Numbered from the stretch's first letter, positions 46,405-55,269 are shown. The stretch is 64,000 bases of DNA from G965261475 sp965261475 [NCBI: bacterium] (GCA_965261475.1 OZ253454.1:1116001-1180000), one strand, 5' to 3'. Notes: generated by a model not told the origin, from the letters alone. A program made the numbers and translations.

Positions 46405-47555
46405 CTATTGTTTTTTTGTACTTACAAAAAAAATCACTAGCAAATAAAAGGCAAATCATTCAAGAGCAAAGGGAAAAACTAGAGTGCTTACGCATCGAAA
46501 ATGCTAAAATAATAGAAAAATTAAATTCTAAAGACAACTTAGGAGGTTTGCTAGAGAGCAATTTTAAGAATATTGCCACACAAATTTTAGAACAAAAAAA
46601 CGAGAGTTTAGTTAAGCACAACAAACAACAAATAGAAAGCTTATTATCTCCACTCAATCAAAATATTGCAGAATTTAAATCTCAATTCCGTACATCACAA
46701 GACAAGACAATAGAAGCAAAAACTCATCTCCAAAACGAGTTATTACAACTAAAAAATCTTAACCAAACTATAGGCACAGAAGCAAAAAAACTAACAGAAA
46801 CACTCCAAGGAAACAAACAGCAGCAAGGTGCTTGGGGAGAAATGATTTTAGAGAGAGTTTTGGAATACTCAGGTCTAGTCAAAGGTAGGGAATACACCTC
46901 TCAAAAAGAAAGCAAAATAATAACACAAAACTCACAGCAACGCCTACGACCTGATATTATAATCCATCTACCAGCTGGTAAAAAAATTATCATTGACTCT
47001 AAAGTTTCCCTAGTTCATTACAATAAATTTATTCATAGCGAAGATGAGCTGCAAAAAGAGAAAGAGAAAAAAGCACAGTTAGAGGCAATTAAAAACCATA
47101 TCAAAGAGCTAGGTCACAAAAGATACGAAGATATTTTTGATAGCTCGTTAGAATCTGTAGTAATGTTTATACCTATTGAGCCGGCTTTTGCATTAATTTT
47201 AGCTGAGCCTACTATTCATCAACTAGCTTTTAAACTAGGAATTATACCACTTAGCCCTACGAGCTTGATGGGATTTTTAAAAATAGTACATAATATTTGG
47301 AATCTAGAAAGGCAAGATGAGAATGCCAAAAAAATTGTGATAGAAGCTAGTAGAATGTACGAAAAGTTTGTTGATTTTCTAAAAAATTTTCAAGACATCG
47401 GCAAAGCTCTAGATAATTCTAAAAAATCTTATGACAAAGCACATAGCCAACTCTCTCAAGGCAGAGGCAACCTCACAAGTAAGCTCAAAAACCTAGAGAA
47501 TCTAGGAATAAAAGCTAAAAAACAACTTGCAACTAACGAGAATACACAGAGCTAG
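46359..47555 (+). CDS. rmuC: RmuC-domain DNA recombination protein
   Basis: Membrane-anchored RmuC-family protein, implicated in limiting inversions between repeats. N-terminal transmembrane helix (residues 2-20), a long coiled coil (about 25-150, e.g. LNKRQ to QIIQEQREKLE), then the nuclease-like RmuC domain. The latter is marked by QGAWGEMILERVLEYSGL and PDIIIHLPAGKKIIIDSKVSL (about 160-225), and by FIPIEPAF. The acidic/lysine set of a PD-(D/E)xK-type site is compatible with the DSK segment. At 398 residues it is normal. AGG lies 4 bases before the ATG. Confidence 0.92.
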   Translation: MDIFLVLIFITCFVVAIVFLYLQKKSLANKRQIIQEQREKLECLRIENAKIIEKLNSKDNLGGLLESNFKNIATQILEQKNESLVKHNKQQIESLLSPLNQNIAEFKSQFRTSQDKTIEAKTHLQNELLQLKNLNQTIGTEAKKLTETLQGNKQQQGAWGEMILERVLEYSGLVKGREYTSQKESKIITQNSQQRLRPDIIIHLPAGKKIIIDSKVSLVHYNKFIHSEDELQKEKEKKAQLEAIKNHIKELGHKRYEDIFDSSLESVVMFIPIEPAFALILAEPTIHQLAFKLGIIPLSPTSLMGFLKIVHNIWNLERQDENAKKIVIEASRMYEKFVDFLKNFQDIGKALDNSKKSYDKAHSQLSQGRGNLTSKLKNLENLGIKAKKQLATNENTQS

Positions 47556-47620
47556 CGCCTTAAATTAAAAGTAAAAAATTGTCTTATTTTTAAGAGCTAT
47601 GAATTTTATATTGCTTTCTT

Positions 47621-47629
47621 TGGTATAAT
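47621..47629 (+). promoter_or_regulatory. Extended -10 promoter for the small ORF-efp operon
   Basis: TGGTATAAT, i.e. TGN plus perfect TATAAT (47624-47629), about 46 bases before the small ORF start at 47675. No good -35 is visible. Confidence 0.55.
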
Positions 47630-47674
47630 CTGTCATTGGTATTAGGTTAATTTAACTTAAATCTAGACGATTAC

Positions 47675-47821
47675 ATGAGAGAAATTATAGACTTTATAAT
47701 GCCAGTAGTAGCGTTTTTGGTAGTTTGTGCGCTATTCACTATTCCTTTGATTTGGGGCTCTGTGGTAATGACTTCTATTTTAGGACATCTGAGCCAATTT
47801 TTGCAGAAAAAAAAGTCATGA
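47675..47821 (+). CDS. 48-residue membrane ORF coupled to efp
   Basis: Small ORF starting MREIIDFIMP, with one predicted transmembrane helix (VVAFLVVCALFTIPLIW, about residues 11-27) and a basic C-terminus (QKKKS). It follows a good extended -10 promoter and its TGA overlaps the efp ATG (ATGA), so ribosomes finishing here could restart on efp. I do not recognise the family. Arrangement and composition argue for a real protein or a leader peptide; lack of homologs seen here leaves some doubt. Confidence 0.55.
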   Translation: MREIIDFIMPVVAFLVVCALFTIPLIWGSVVMTSILGHLSQFLQKKKS

Positions 47822-48381
47822 TCTACGAAGCCAACAAGCTAAGAAAAGGATTGCGAATAGATTTAGGAGGAATACCACATATTATTCTAGATACTCAATT
47901 CGTCAAGCCCGGCAAAGGACAAGCCTTTACTAGATTAAAAATAAAAAATTTATTGAATGGTACAAATTTAGATAAAACCTGTAAAATAGGTGAAAAACTT
48001 CTTGCTGCTGATGTCATAGAAAAAGATATGCAGTTTCTTTATATAGATCAAAATGATTATCTATTTATGGATACAGAAACCTACGTACAAATTAATATTA
48101 CTAAAGAGCAAATAGGAGAAAATTGGAAGTGGCTAACCGCAGGCTCATCAGCTAAAATAATGATACATAATGAGCAAGCAGTAGGAATAGAATTACCAAA
48201 CTTTGTCATCTTAAAAATTGTAAGCTGCGAAGCTGGGCTCAAAGGTGATAGAGTGTCAAAAGCTATGAAAGAGGTAAAAATAGAAACAACCGCCAATATT
48301 CAAGCTCCTATTTTCATCAATGAGGGTGATAAAATTAAAATAGATACGCGTACGGGAGAATATGTAGAGAGAATACAATAA
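47818..48381 (+). CDS. efp: Translation elongation factor P
   Basis: Relieves ribosome stalling at proline runs. The start MIYEANKLRKGLRIDL aligns with the family; a longer in-frame start at 47725 is rejected. The modified lysine lies in VKPGKGQAF (residue 33, equivalent to Lys34 of E. coli). Three beta-barrel domains are intact, ending DTRTGEYVERI, 187 residues. The modifying enzymes (EpmA/EpmB or EarP) are not in this window. It overlaps the 48-residue membrane ORF by 4 bases, and it is convergent with grxD after 4 bases. Confidence 0.96.
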   Translation: MIYEANKLRKGLRIDLGGIPHIILDTQFVKPGKGQAFTRLKIKNLLNGTNLDKTCKIGEKLLAADVIEKDMQFLYIDQNDYLFMDTETYVQINITKEQIGENWKWLTAGSSAKIMIHNEQAVGIELPNFVILKIVSCEAGLKGDRVSKAMKEVKIETTANIQAPIFINEGDKIKIDTRTGEYVERIQ

Positions 48382-48385
48382 AGAT

Positions 48386-48736
48386 TTACTCCACTCCAAG
48401 CCTCTTCGCCAACTCTCCGTTTTGATACATTTCAATAATAATATCACAGCCTCCTAGAAATTCTCCATTGTGGTAAACCTGCGGAATAGTGGGCCAATTA
48501 GCAAGCTGTTTTATTTTATCCCGAATAGGAAAATGATTTAAAACATTAAAAGTTTTGTACTTGACCCCTAGGCGATTAAAAATTTCTACTACTTGGGCAC
48601 TAAACCCGCACTGGGGCAATAACGCATTGCCTTTCATATAAATTAGTACAGGATTGGACTTAATCTGTCTTTGAATTAACTCTAAAACATTTGTTTCAGT
48701 AACCACCGTATCTAGTATCAATTCGTTGGTTTCCAT
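48386..48736 (-). CDS. grxD: Monothiol glutaredoxin, Grx4/GrxD type
   Basis: Carries [2Fe-2S] clusters with glutathione rather than acting as a classic reductase. The CGFS signature is at residues 43-46 (PQCGFS), followed by WPTIPQVYHNGEFLGGCDII. At 116 residues the size is right. It follows bolA by 4 bases, the typical partner with which it forms a shared cluster. Confidence 0.95.
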   Translation of the reverse strand: METNELILDTVVTETNVLELIQRQIKSNPVLIYMKGNALLPQCGFSAQVVEIFNRLGVKYKTFNVLNHFPIRDKIKQLANWPTIPQVYHNGEFLGGCDIIIEMYQNGELAKRLGVE

Positions 48737-48740
48737 ATAA

Positions 48741-48968
48741 TTATCTTGAAGATGTTTTAATTCTTAGAGCATGTATATTATCTTGCATCGCATCTCCTAG
48801 TGCATCGTAAATCATTTGGTGTTGCTGAATAATACTTTTATCTTTAAACTCCTCAGCTACCACATCTACACCATAATGTTTTTGATCTCCTCGTAAATCT
48901 TCTACAACTACATCAGCTCCCTGAATAAATTCCTCTATTTTTTTCTTTATTTGCTCTGTTGTGATCAT
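48741..48968 (-). CDS. BolA/IbaG-family protein
   Basis: 75-residue BolA-like protein that binds a monothiol glutaredoxin and contributes a ligand to the shared [2Fe-2S] cluster. The conserved QHQMIYDALGDAM and the C-terminal IHALRIKT are diagnostic; the histidine pair HQ and HYGVDV are candidate ligands. Placement 4 bases before grxD supports a shared complex. The short length points to the IbaG/BolA2 type more than BolA1. Confidence 0.88.
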   Translation of the reverse strand: MITTEQIKKKIEEFIQGADVVVEDLRGDQKHYGVDVVAEEFKDKSIIQQHQMIYDALGDAMQDNIHALRIKTSSR

Positions 48969-49035
48969 TATTAACTTAATAAAAGTAACCTGTCGTAACG
49001 ATATACCGAAAAAAAAAAATTAACAATACAAAGTT

Positions 49036-49659
49036 TTACAATACTAAATTTACAAACTCTTGCCAGTTTTTGACACGAATACACTCTTGGGGTAACTCAC
49101 CTTGATTATATGCTTTATCTAGCAAAAAAACTTTAACTTGAGGAATTTTTTTTTTAACTAAAGCACAATTTACAGGCAAATCATCTAAAAATATAACTTC
49201 GTCATCGCTGGTAATTTTTTTTTGAATTACTTGGTGCTTAGAAGGATAATTGGGATTATTAAATTTTTCTTCTCCCGCAAAAAAAATTTCTTCATAAACA
49301 ATATTTCTCAAATTTAAATTTTTGATTCTTTGTTGCTTCAGCTCTTCGGTAATATTTGTAACTAAAAAAATTCTACAACTTTGCGCTAGTTGATGGTAGC
49401 TTTGTGTGTCATTTAAAGATTCTAAATAAGTAAAATATTTACTTTGCATAAAATCTATAGAATATTTTTGTAAAATATCTGGTTGTAGAGTGCACTGCTG
49501 TTTTTTAGAACGATCATTGCCACAGAGCGTATGAAACTCTAAACATTCTTTAGGTAAGCGAATTTGGTGATATTTTTTTAAAAAACTAGTGAAAGCTTGA
49601 TGAAAATTAAGTAAAACACCATCAATATCTAAAAATAATAATTTCTTTTTTATACCCAT
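49036..49659 (-). CDS. HAD-superfamily hydrolase
   Basis: Haloacid-dehalogenase-type phosphatase. Nucleophile motif FLDIDGVLL (residues 9-17), motif II LVTNITEE (near 100) and acidic motif IV FLDDLPVN (near 165) are visible. The substrate is unknown. It is last in the nagZ-msrQ-like-HAD operon, overlapping the previous gene by 10 bases. Confidence 0.8.
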   Translation of the reverse strand: MGIKKKLLFLDIDGVLLNFHQAFTSFLKKYHQIRLPKECLEFHTLCGNDRSKKQQCTLQPDILQKYSIDFMQSKYFTYLESLNDTQSYHQLAQSCRIFLVTNITEELKQQRIKNLNLRNIVYEEIFFAGEEKFNNPNYPSKHQVIQKKITSDDEVIFLDDLPVNCALVKKKIPQVKVFLLDKAYNQGELPQECIRVKNWQEFVNLVL

Positions 49660-50255
49660 TTTTTTTTAAAATACAAATAAAGCCGTAGCATTTGTGCTAG
49701 TAACAAAGGCACTAGCAATATTACTGCTTTTTGATAATCACCTTTATTTTTGCTTGTAATATGAAAAAACAGCAAAATTAATACGAGATAGACCAATCTG
49801 TGTAACCTTTTCCAGATTCTTTTTCCCATTTTCTTTACGACAAAATCAAAACTGGTGAGAGCTAGTAAAAAAAGAATACTAAAGGCAGTAAAACCTATAA
49901 TTACAAATTTTTTTTGAAAACTAGCTAAGAAAATCTGCAGACTTGCTTGATCCAAAAAATAAACAAAAAAATGCAAAAATACATAAAAAAAAGCACTCAC
50001 TCCTAGCAATCTCTTATGTATATTCAAAGCTCTAATAGGAATTTTTTTTGGTAAAATCTTATCTAAAGGAGAGATCCAAAGAGTAATTAGCAGTAAAAAA
50101 GCGGCAACATTGCCAAAATAAAGCAAAATTTCCTCTAGGGGATTGGCTCCTATTTTGCCTTGAATAACTTTGCTAGCAAGAAAAAAAAGAGGCGCAATAA
50201 TAATAAAATAAAAAATCCATTTTTTTCTTAGTAGTTTCAATAGTATAGCATTCAC
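49650..50255 (-). CDS. MsrQ-like ferric-reductase-fold heme membrane protein
   Basis: Integral membrane protein with about six helices, of the YedZ/MsrQ fold that carries electrons from quinol to periplasmic MsrP. Family features are HKRLLGVSAFFYVFLHFFVYFLDQ (split here: conserved His in NIHKRLLG and FLHFF) and KRLHRLVYLVL. These histidines are the candidate heme ligands. The partner MsrP is not in the window. The start is GTG in a GTGA overlap with the nagZ stop. Two further redox-repair genes (msrB, OsmC fusion) lie elsewhere in the window. Confidence 0.78.
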   Translation of the reverse strand: MNAILLKLLRKKWIFYFIIIAPLFFLASKVIQGKIGANPLEEILLYFGNVAAFLLLITLWISPLDKILPKKIPIRALNIHKRLLGVSAFFYVFLHFFVYFLDQASLQIFLASFQKKFVIIGFTAFSILFLLALTSFDFVVKKMGKRIWKRLHRLVYLVLILLFFHITSKNKGDYQKAVILLVPLLLAQMLRLYLYFKKKWV

Positions 50256-51640
50256 TGTTTCTCTTTAAAAAGCTCTAATAAAGCGTCTAGCATTAAATGA
50301 TTTTTACCCCACAAAATCCACTCCTCATTGCAAGTCAAATACGCACTAGTAGAAACAGCTAAAATCAAGGTTTGTGATGCCGCAGAAATTAGGTTTGTTA
50401 TTTTTTTATATAATTGCTCCTGTTTAAGCAGCGTATCACTCACAACTAACACTAGAGTTTTTTGCTGCAAATCTACTGCTGCTGCTGGATCAGAAACTTC
50501 TAGCTGAGGAAAATTCTCCTGAAATTTTTCTATAATATCACTGTGTTCTGCTGAAGCAACAAGTTGAAAATCTGTAATTTTTTTAATCCAAAAATAAATT
50601 TTCTTTTCCACAAAAATTTTATTGAGTTGTACTGTTTGGCAATAATCTGGCAGACTAGTTGTTTTGACCTTGTTTTCTTTTATTTTTTGCCTCCAAAACT
50701 TTATTTTATTTGCTAAAACCATTGCTTGTTCTGGTTCTTTGAGTAAATAACTTTGCAACCCTTTAGCCAATGCTCTCATAAAAGATGGAGGTTTTATTTG
50801 CCCTGAGCTAATCAAGATATCGTGGTTTGCTAATAGAGTTTTTTGAGCTATATCACTTGGGTTATATAGCTTACTACTTGCTGCCATCTCCAAACAATCT
50901 GAAAAAACTATTCCTTTGAATTGTAATTTATTCCTTAAGTATGTTTGTACAATACTGCTCGAAAAGGTAATAGGCTCTTTTGTATCTAAACTAGGCACAA
51001 GAATGTGACTAGTCATAATGGATTGCTCCAAAGTAACTTCTTTTTCTAAAAAACCTTGATAACAAGAAAATTCCATTGCTAGATCTTGCTCTGTTCCTTC
51101 ATAAACACTGCAAAAACTATGTGGATCTTGTTTGATTTTAGCTAGTCCAAAAAAATGTTTGGCAACAGTATGTACCCCATACTTTTGATGTGCACTGACA
51201 AATATATCATTGTAATGGCGAATAAGCTGTGGGTCAGGAAAAAAACCTCTGTTTTGAATAACTTGGGCAGCATCTTTATTTTCTAGATCCAAAACAGGTG
51301 CAAAATTAAGATCAATATCAAAAAAAGAGAGAGTCTGAGCCATTATTTCTAAATTTTGCTTGATTTGACCCCAATTACATTCCCTACCCATCGCTTTAGC
51401 CGAAGCAATAACTGGAATATCTCGTGAAAATCTACAAATAGCACCTCCTTCGCAATCAATAGCAATGAGAATCTCAGGATCAAAATTTCTTAAGTCTAAA
51501 ATTAACTCTCGTAATTGCTGTTTATCTTTTATATTATTAGAAAAAAGTATCACTCCCAGAGCTTGAGTATCTTTTAGTAAACTGGTGATTGCAGTAGTCA
51601 ATCTATAACCAGAAAAACCAAGTATAATGGGTAAACGCAT
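50252..51640 (-). CDS. nagZ: Beta-N-acetylhexosaminidase NagZ (GH3)
   Basis: Cytosolic muropeptide-recycling glycosidase removing GlcNAc from anhydromuropeptides. The GH3 substrate loop starts VAKHFFGLAK, with the catalytic His in DPH (family DSH), and the nucleophile Asp lies in FSDCLEMAA (family SDDLSM). At 462 residues it is longer than typical NagZ (about 340), with an extra C-terminal ~120 residues. It heads the operon with the MsrQ-like gene. Divergent anmK starts only 21 bases away, so the two recycling genes share a minimal spacer. Confidence 0.86.
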   Translation of the reverse strand: MRLPIILGFSGYRLTTAITSLLKDTQALGVILFSNNIKDKQQLRELILDLRNFDPEILIAIDCEGGAICRFSRDIPVIASAKAMGRECNWGQIKQNLEIMAQTLSFFDIDLNFAPVLDLENKDAAQVIQNRGFFPDPQLIRHYNDIFVSAHQKYGVHTVAKHFFGLAKIKQDPHSFCSVYEGTEQDLAMEFSCYQGFLEKEVTLEQSIMTSHILVPSLDTKEPITFSSSIVQTYLRNKLQFKGIVFSDCLEMAASSKLYNPSDIAQKTLLANHDILISSGQIKPPSFMRALAKGLQSYLLKEPEQAMVLANKIKFWRQKIKENKVKTTSLPDYCQTVQLNKIFVEKKIYFWIKKITDFQLVASAEHSDIIEKFQENFPQLEVSDPAAAVDLQQKTLVLVVSDTLLKQEQLYKKITNLISAASQTLILAVSTSAYLTCNEEWILWGKNHLMLDALLELFKEKQ

Positions 51641-51661
51641 TTATAAAATAAAAATCCAAGA
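51641..51661. promoter_or_regulatory. 21-base spacer between divergent nagZ and anmK starts
   Basis: Only 21 AT-rich bases separate the two ATG codons. No promoter fits inside, so the promoters of each must lie within the coding sequence of the other, or the transcripts overlap at their 5' ends. Confidence 0.6.
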
Positions 51662-52777
51662 ATGGAAAATATAGTCAATCTTTACAAAAGTACAAAAATT
51701 AGAATTTTAGGCCTCATGTCTGGAACATCATTAGATGGATTAGATTTAGCAGACATTAGCTTTCAAAGCAAATCTTTTTTTTTTAGTATGGAATTTCATA
51801 ATTATGCTTTTTTTCCTTTTACTAAAAATATGCGCACAAAAATCTTAACCACTATACGAGAAAAAAAAGCTCAACAAATATCTGAGCTAAACTACGAATT
51901 AGGACAATTCTTTGCAGATTGTATTTTAAAATATATCAACAAACAATCATTAGCACAAAAAATTGGGCTGATTGCTAGTCACGGGCAAACAATTTATCAC
52001 AAAGGATCAAAATGTACGCTGCAAATTGGAGAAGCAGATATTATCACTCAAAGAACAAAAATACCAGTAGTATTTGATTTTCGGGCAGCAGATATTGCTA
52101 GCGGAGGCGAGGGAGCTCCTTTGGTACCTTATTTTGATCAATATCTACAAACACAAAAAAAAGAAACAATACTCTTTTTAAATTTGGGAGGTATTGCCAA
52201 CTTCTCTATAACAACAAACCAAGGTCTTGTATTTAGCGACACTGGTCCTGCGAATATCTTGCTTAATTTATTAGTGACTTGGAAGACTAAGGGAGAGTTT
52301 TTTTATGATAAAGATGCGAATTTTGCTAGGCAAGGAAAGATAGATTTATCATTGCTACAAGAACTTTTAGCACACCCTTTTTTTTCTGTAAAACCACCTA
52401 AATCCACAGGATATGAAGATTTTGGAGAAGAATTTTTAAAAACTATTCTGCATAAATACTCTAAACTAGATTGGAAGGATATTTTAATAACTTTAACTTT
52501 TTTGAGTGCTACAACTATTGCAAATATTTGTAAAAAATATTTAATTAAAAACTCTGTGGTAGCAGTAAGTGGTGGAGGATTACACAACCCGCTGTTGATG
52601 GAATATTTACAAATAGAATTTGCTCCTTTTGAATTAAAAGACTTCACGGAAGTTTTTAACCTAGATGCCGATGCCAAAGAAGCGGCAGCTTTTGCTTTTT
52701 TTGCCTACGAAAAATTTCAAAAAACAAACAAGTTTTCTCTAACAAAAAAAAAATTTGGTAAACTAGCTCTTCCTTAA
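51662..52777 (+). CDS. anmK: Anhydro-N-acetylmuramic acid kinase
   Basis: Kinase that converts anhydroMurNAc from muropeptide recycling to MurNAc-6-phosphate. The N-terminal MSGTSLDGLD (residues 19-28), SHGQTIYH, VFDFRAADIASGGEGAPLVP (about 140-160), NLGGIANFS and SDTGPANIL are complete family signatures. At 371 residues it is normal. It is divergent from nagZ. MurQ, the next enzyme, is not in the window. Confidence 0.95.
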   Translation: MENIVNLYKSTKIRILGLMSGTSLDGLDLADISFQSKSFFFSMEFHNYAFFPFTKNMRTKILTTIREKKAQQISELNYELGQFFADCILKYINKQSLAQKIGLIASHGQTIYHKGSKCTLQIGEADIITQRTKIPVVFDFRAADIASGGEGAPLVPYFDQYLQTQKKETILFLNLGGIANFSITTNQGLVFSDTGPANILLNLLVTWKTKGEFFYDKDANFARQGKIDLSLLQELLAHPFFSVKPPKSTGYEDFGEEFLKTILHKYSKLDWKDILITLTFLSATTIANICKKYLIKNSVVAVSGGGLHNPLLMEYLQIEFAPFELKDFTEVFNLDADAKEAAAFAFFAYEKFQKTNKFSLTKKKFGKLALP

Positions 52778-52788
52778 CACATTATCTT

Positions 52789-53577
52789 CTAAGGCAACGC
52801 AAGATTTAACTTGCTATAGTCCCAAGAATTTTGAAACACACTCTTTGGTGGATAAACACCTTTTGAAACATAAATATTCGGGAAAACTATAGATTCTTTG
52901 CCTAAAAAACTCATAGGTCCTAGCGTACTATTGCAACCTGTTTCACAACCGTCTCCTAGCACAACTCCCTTTTTAGTAGCTAAAATTTTTTGTCCAAAAC
53001 AAGAGAAACCAAAACTATGGAATTCGTTTTTCTTTTTTTGAGCTATTTTGCGAAAAGGTAAGTTGCATAAAATAGTGCCTGCACCTAGATTACAATAAGA
53101 GCCTATCAAACTATCTCCTATATAATTAAAATGTCCAAATTCGCTATGTCCAAAAACAAGAGAATTTTTAATTTCTGTGGCATGTCCAATAGTGCAAAAT
53201 TGACCTACAATAGTATTGCTTCTTAAATAAGCCGATTGTCTAATTACGCTATTTTCTAAAACTACACAAGATGGTTTGATGGTGACCCCTGCGTCTATTT
53301 TGATCCCTTTACCAAGGTAAATTCCTAAAGAAGAAATATAAACTTCGTTTTGCAGTTGTGTGGCTTGGAAAAAATAAACATCATTGTTAATTTTAGCAGA
53401 CGAGCTGATTGACTCTACATTGAAATCTGTAGCAAAATTAGCAAAAAAATCTTGTAAAAATTTTGAAAGTTTTTCTTGCCATTGCCAAATAGGAAATTGC
53501 TGAAACCATTCAAATGGCTCTGGAATATTTTCAAAATAAAATTTTGTATTTTGCCAATCTTGATTTTGACTAATCAC
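52789..53577 (-). CDS. Left-handed beta-helix (hexapeptide repeat) protein
   Basis: Hexapeptide-repeat protein like the C-terminal half of GlmU-type acetyl/acyltransferases. Repeats run through residues of about 90-230, e.g. GIKIDAGVTIKPSCVV, IVGQFCTIGHATEI, IGDSLIGSYCNLGAGTIL. The N-terminal 80 residues are unrelated to nucleotidyltransferases and no transferase motif appears there. It could act as an acyltransferase or a structural helix; the substrate is unknown. GTG start; it overlaps the unknown upstream gene by 8 bases. Confidence 0.72.
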   Translation of the reverse strand: MISQNQDWQNTKFYFENIPEPFEWFQQFPIWQWQEKLSKFLQDFFANFATDFNVESISSSAKINNDVYFFQATQLQNEVYISSLGIYLGKGIKIDAGVTIKPSCVVLENSVIRQSAYLRSNTIVGQFCTIGHATEIKNSLVFGHSEFGHFNYIGDSLIGSYCNLGAGTILCNLPFRKIAQKKKNEFHSFGFSCFGQKILATKKGVVLGDGCETGCNSTLGPMSFLGKESIVFPNIYVSKGVYPPKSVFQNSWDYSKLNLALP

Positions 53578-54193
53578 TGTAAATTTGTTTCAGTGAAAAA
53601 TGTTTGTAAGTGTGCCATTTATAATAAGATCTATGTAACTGTAGCAATAACTCGCTTAAATTACTAGATTGATTCTTACAATTTTTTACAGCTCTTTGTA
53701 TATAACTCATAGCGCCTATAGGGTGCAGAATTAAATAATTACTAAAACAATTAAGTTGATTGATGGTAAAAATTCTTGTTTCAAAACATGATTTTTTTTC
53801 AACTGTTTGAAAAAAACTGTCTTTTTTGATTAGATACTTTGTTTTCGAAAATAAATCGTAAATTAAATACCCAGATCTTCGTTCTTTTAAGAAAATAAAA
53901 AGAGAATGTATATTATCAGAAAACTGGTAACAAGAAGAATGCAATCCCTTCTCACCAAATTTACTAACGATTGTTTTAAATACAGAATAATTATTCTTGA
54001 GTCTCCAATCAAACAAAAACCAATTTAAAAAACAATTAATACGGTTTTGATAATTGACATCAACAGATTGAATCTTACCACATACTTTAGCGAAGTATTC
54101 TTTTGCTTCAAGCAAACTTGTAGATAGCTCTGGGTCTCTTTGTACAAATTTAATAATACTTTCTAAAGCTACTTCTATATTGATATTATCCAT
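53570..54193 (-). CDS. Unknown protein, partner of the beta-helix protein
   Basis: Not recognised. A 207-residue, basic and aromatic-rich, probably helical soluble protein without a signal peptide. A notable stretch is RINCFLNWFLFDWRLKNN (near residue 55), a pattern I associate with poorly characterised proteins of proteobacterial predators and deltaproteobacteria, although this is weak memory. It is the first gene of a two-gene unit with the beta-helix protein (8-base overlap). Confidence 0.5.
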   Translation of the reverse strand: MDNINIEVALESIIKFVQRDPELSTSLLEAKEYFAKVCGKIQSVDVNYQNRINCFLNWFLFDWRLKNNYSVFKTIVSKFGEKGLHSSCYQFSDNIHSLFIFLKERRSGYLIYDLFSKTKYLIKKDSFFQTVEKKSCFETRIFTINQLNCFSNYLILHPIGAMSYIQRAVKNCKNQSSNLSELLLQLHRSYYKWHTYKHFSLKQIYSD

Positions 54194-54327
54194 TTAAAAA
54201 AAAACCTATTTTGAGTAAGCTAGCAGAATGCAAGACTCAAAGCAAATGTTTTGCTTTGTCAATATTAACATGCTAGTAACATAAATTATATTTAACGGTG
54301 GTCTATTGTAAAGTAATATTAAAAACA

Positions 54328-55029
54328 ATGAAAACAAAAAAACTATTCGAAGAAGATGCTTATTTAAAAAAAATAATAGCAAAAGTGGTACATATTAGAG
54401 AAAATATAGTATTTCTTGATAAAACTATTTTTTACGCTCAAAGTGGAGGACAACCAGGAGATATAGGAGAAATCACAACATCATCTGGAAAAAAAATCCG
54501 TATTTTAAATACTACCAACGACTCCCAAAGAAATGTTTGTCATCATTTAGAAACACCTATTAGTTATAATGAAGATATGCTACAGCTTCAAATAGATTGG
54601 CAAAGGAGATACCAACTAATGAAAATGCATAGCTGTATGCACGTTATTTGTAGCTTAATCGATGCTGATATTACTGGTTGTGCTGTCGGAGCAGATAAAT
54701 CTCGTATGGATTTTAATTTAAAAAAAAACATACTAGATAAAAAACAACTATCAGATAATTTAAATATCTTAATTACTAATGGAGCAAAAATTGATTACGA
54801 ATGGTGGCAAAAAGAAGAATTACAAAAAAATCCAAAATTAGTGCGGACGGCAAAAGTTTTACCACCTAGCATTGAAGATAAATATCGCTTGGTAAATATT
54901 ACAGGGATTGACCTACAGCCTTGTGGAGGTACACATGTCAAAAATATCCAAGAAATTGGTAAAGTTGCCATCACTAAAATAAAAAATAAAGGTGGGAATA
55001 ACCGTAGAATTTACATTGAGTTTGTCTAA
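54328..55029 (+). CDS. AlaX-type alanyl-tRNA editing protein
   Basis: Free-standing editing domain that hydrolyses Ser- or Gly-tRNA(Ala). The metal-binding HxxxH motif is HSCMH (near 97) and the second part is CGGTH (near 197), preceded by GCAVGADKSRMDF. I chose ATG 54328 over the GTG at 54298 because the AlaX family starts MKTKKLFEED-like. AlaRS is not in this window. It is followed by 240 bases of non-coding sequence with the tRNA-Phe. Confidence 0.88.
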   Translation: MKTKKLFEEDAYLKKIIAKVVHIRENIVFLDKTIFYAQSGGQPGDIGEITTSSGKKIRILNTTNDSQRNVCHHLETPISYNEDMLQLQIDWQRRYQLMKMHSCMHVICSLIDADITGCAVGADKSRMDFNLKKNILDKKQLSDNLNILITNGAKIDYEWWQKEELQKNPKLVRTAKVLPPSIEDKYRLVNITGIDLQPCGGTHVKNIQEIGKVAITKIKNKGGNNRRIYIEFV

Positions 55030-55213
55030 TCTAACAGCTACTAACAAAGACCAGTTCAAAGCTCAAAAATCCTAAAAACATACTAAAATTTTGATTTATT
55101 TTTAGAGCACAATTTTTTTTACAAAGCTTTGCTACAACAATCACAATTACTTCTTGTCGTCAAAGTCAGAGGCTATAAACTTCGCTAATTACGCAAAATT
55201 AGTAATTTTTTGT

Positions 55214-55238
55214 TTGCAAAAATGTGAGATTTTTGCAA
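55214..55238. promoter_or_regulatory. Perfect 10-base inverted repeat upstream of tRNA-Phe
   Basis: TTGCAAAAAT (55214-55223) and ATTTTTGCAA (55229-55238) flank GTGAG. It lies about 30 bases before the mature tRNA and next to a -10-like TATAGA (55240-55245). It could be an operator or an RNA hairpin in the tRNA leader. Not an intrinsic terminator, since no T-tract follows. Confidence 0.4.
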
Positions 55239-55269
55239 GTATAGAGTAAAACCTCCGAAAATAATGCAG

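Noticed and set aside
46247-46459. 70-residue minus-strand ORF opposite the rmuC start
   Set aside because: It only reflects the inverted repeat and antisense reading of the membrane-anchor codons.
55030-55140. Possible terminator after the AlaX gene (CTAAAAA/TTTTTAG)
   Set aside because: Arms are AT-only, separated by a long loop and poorly nested; not convincing.
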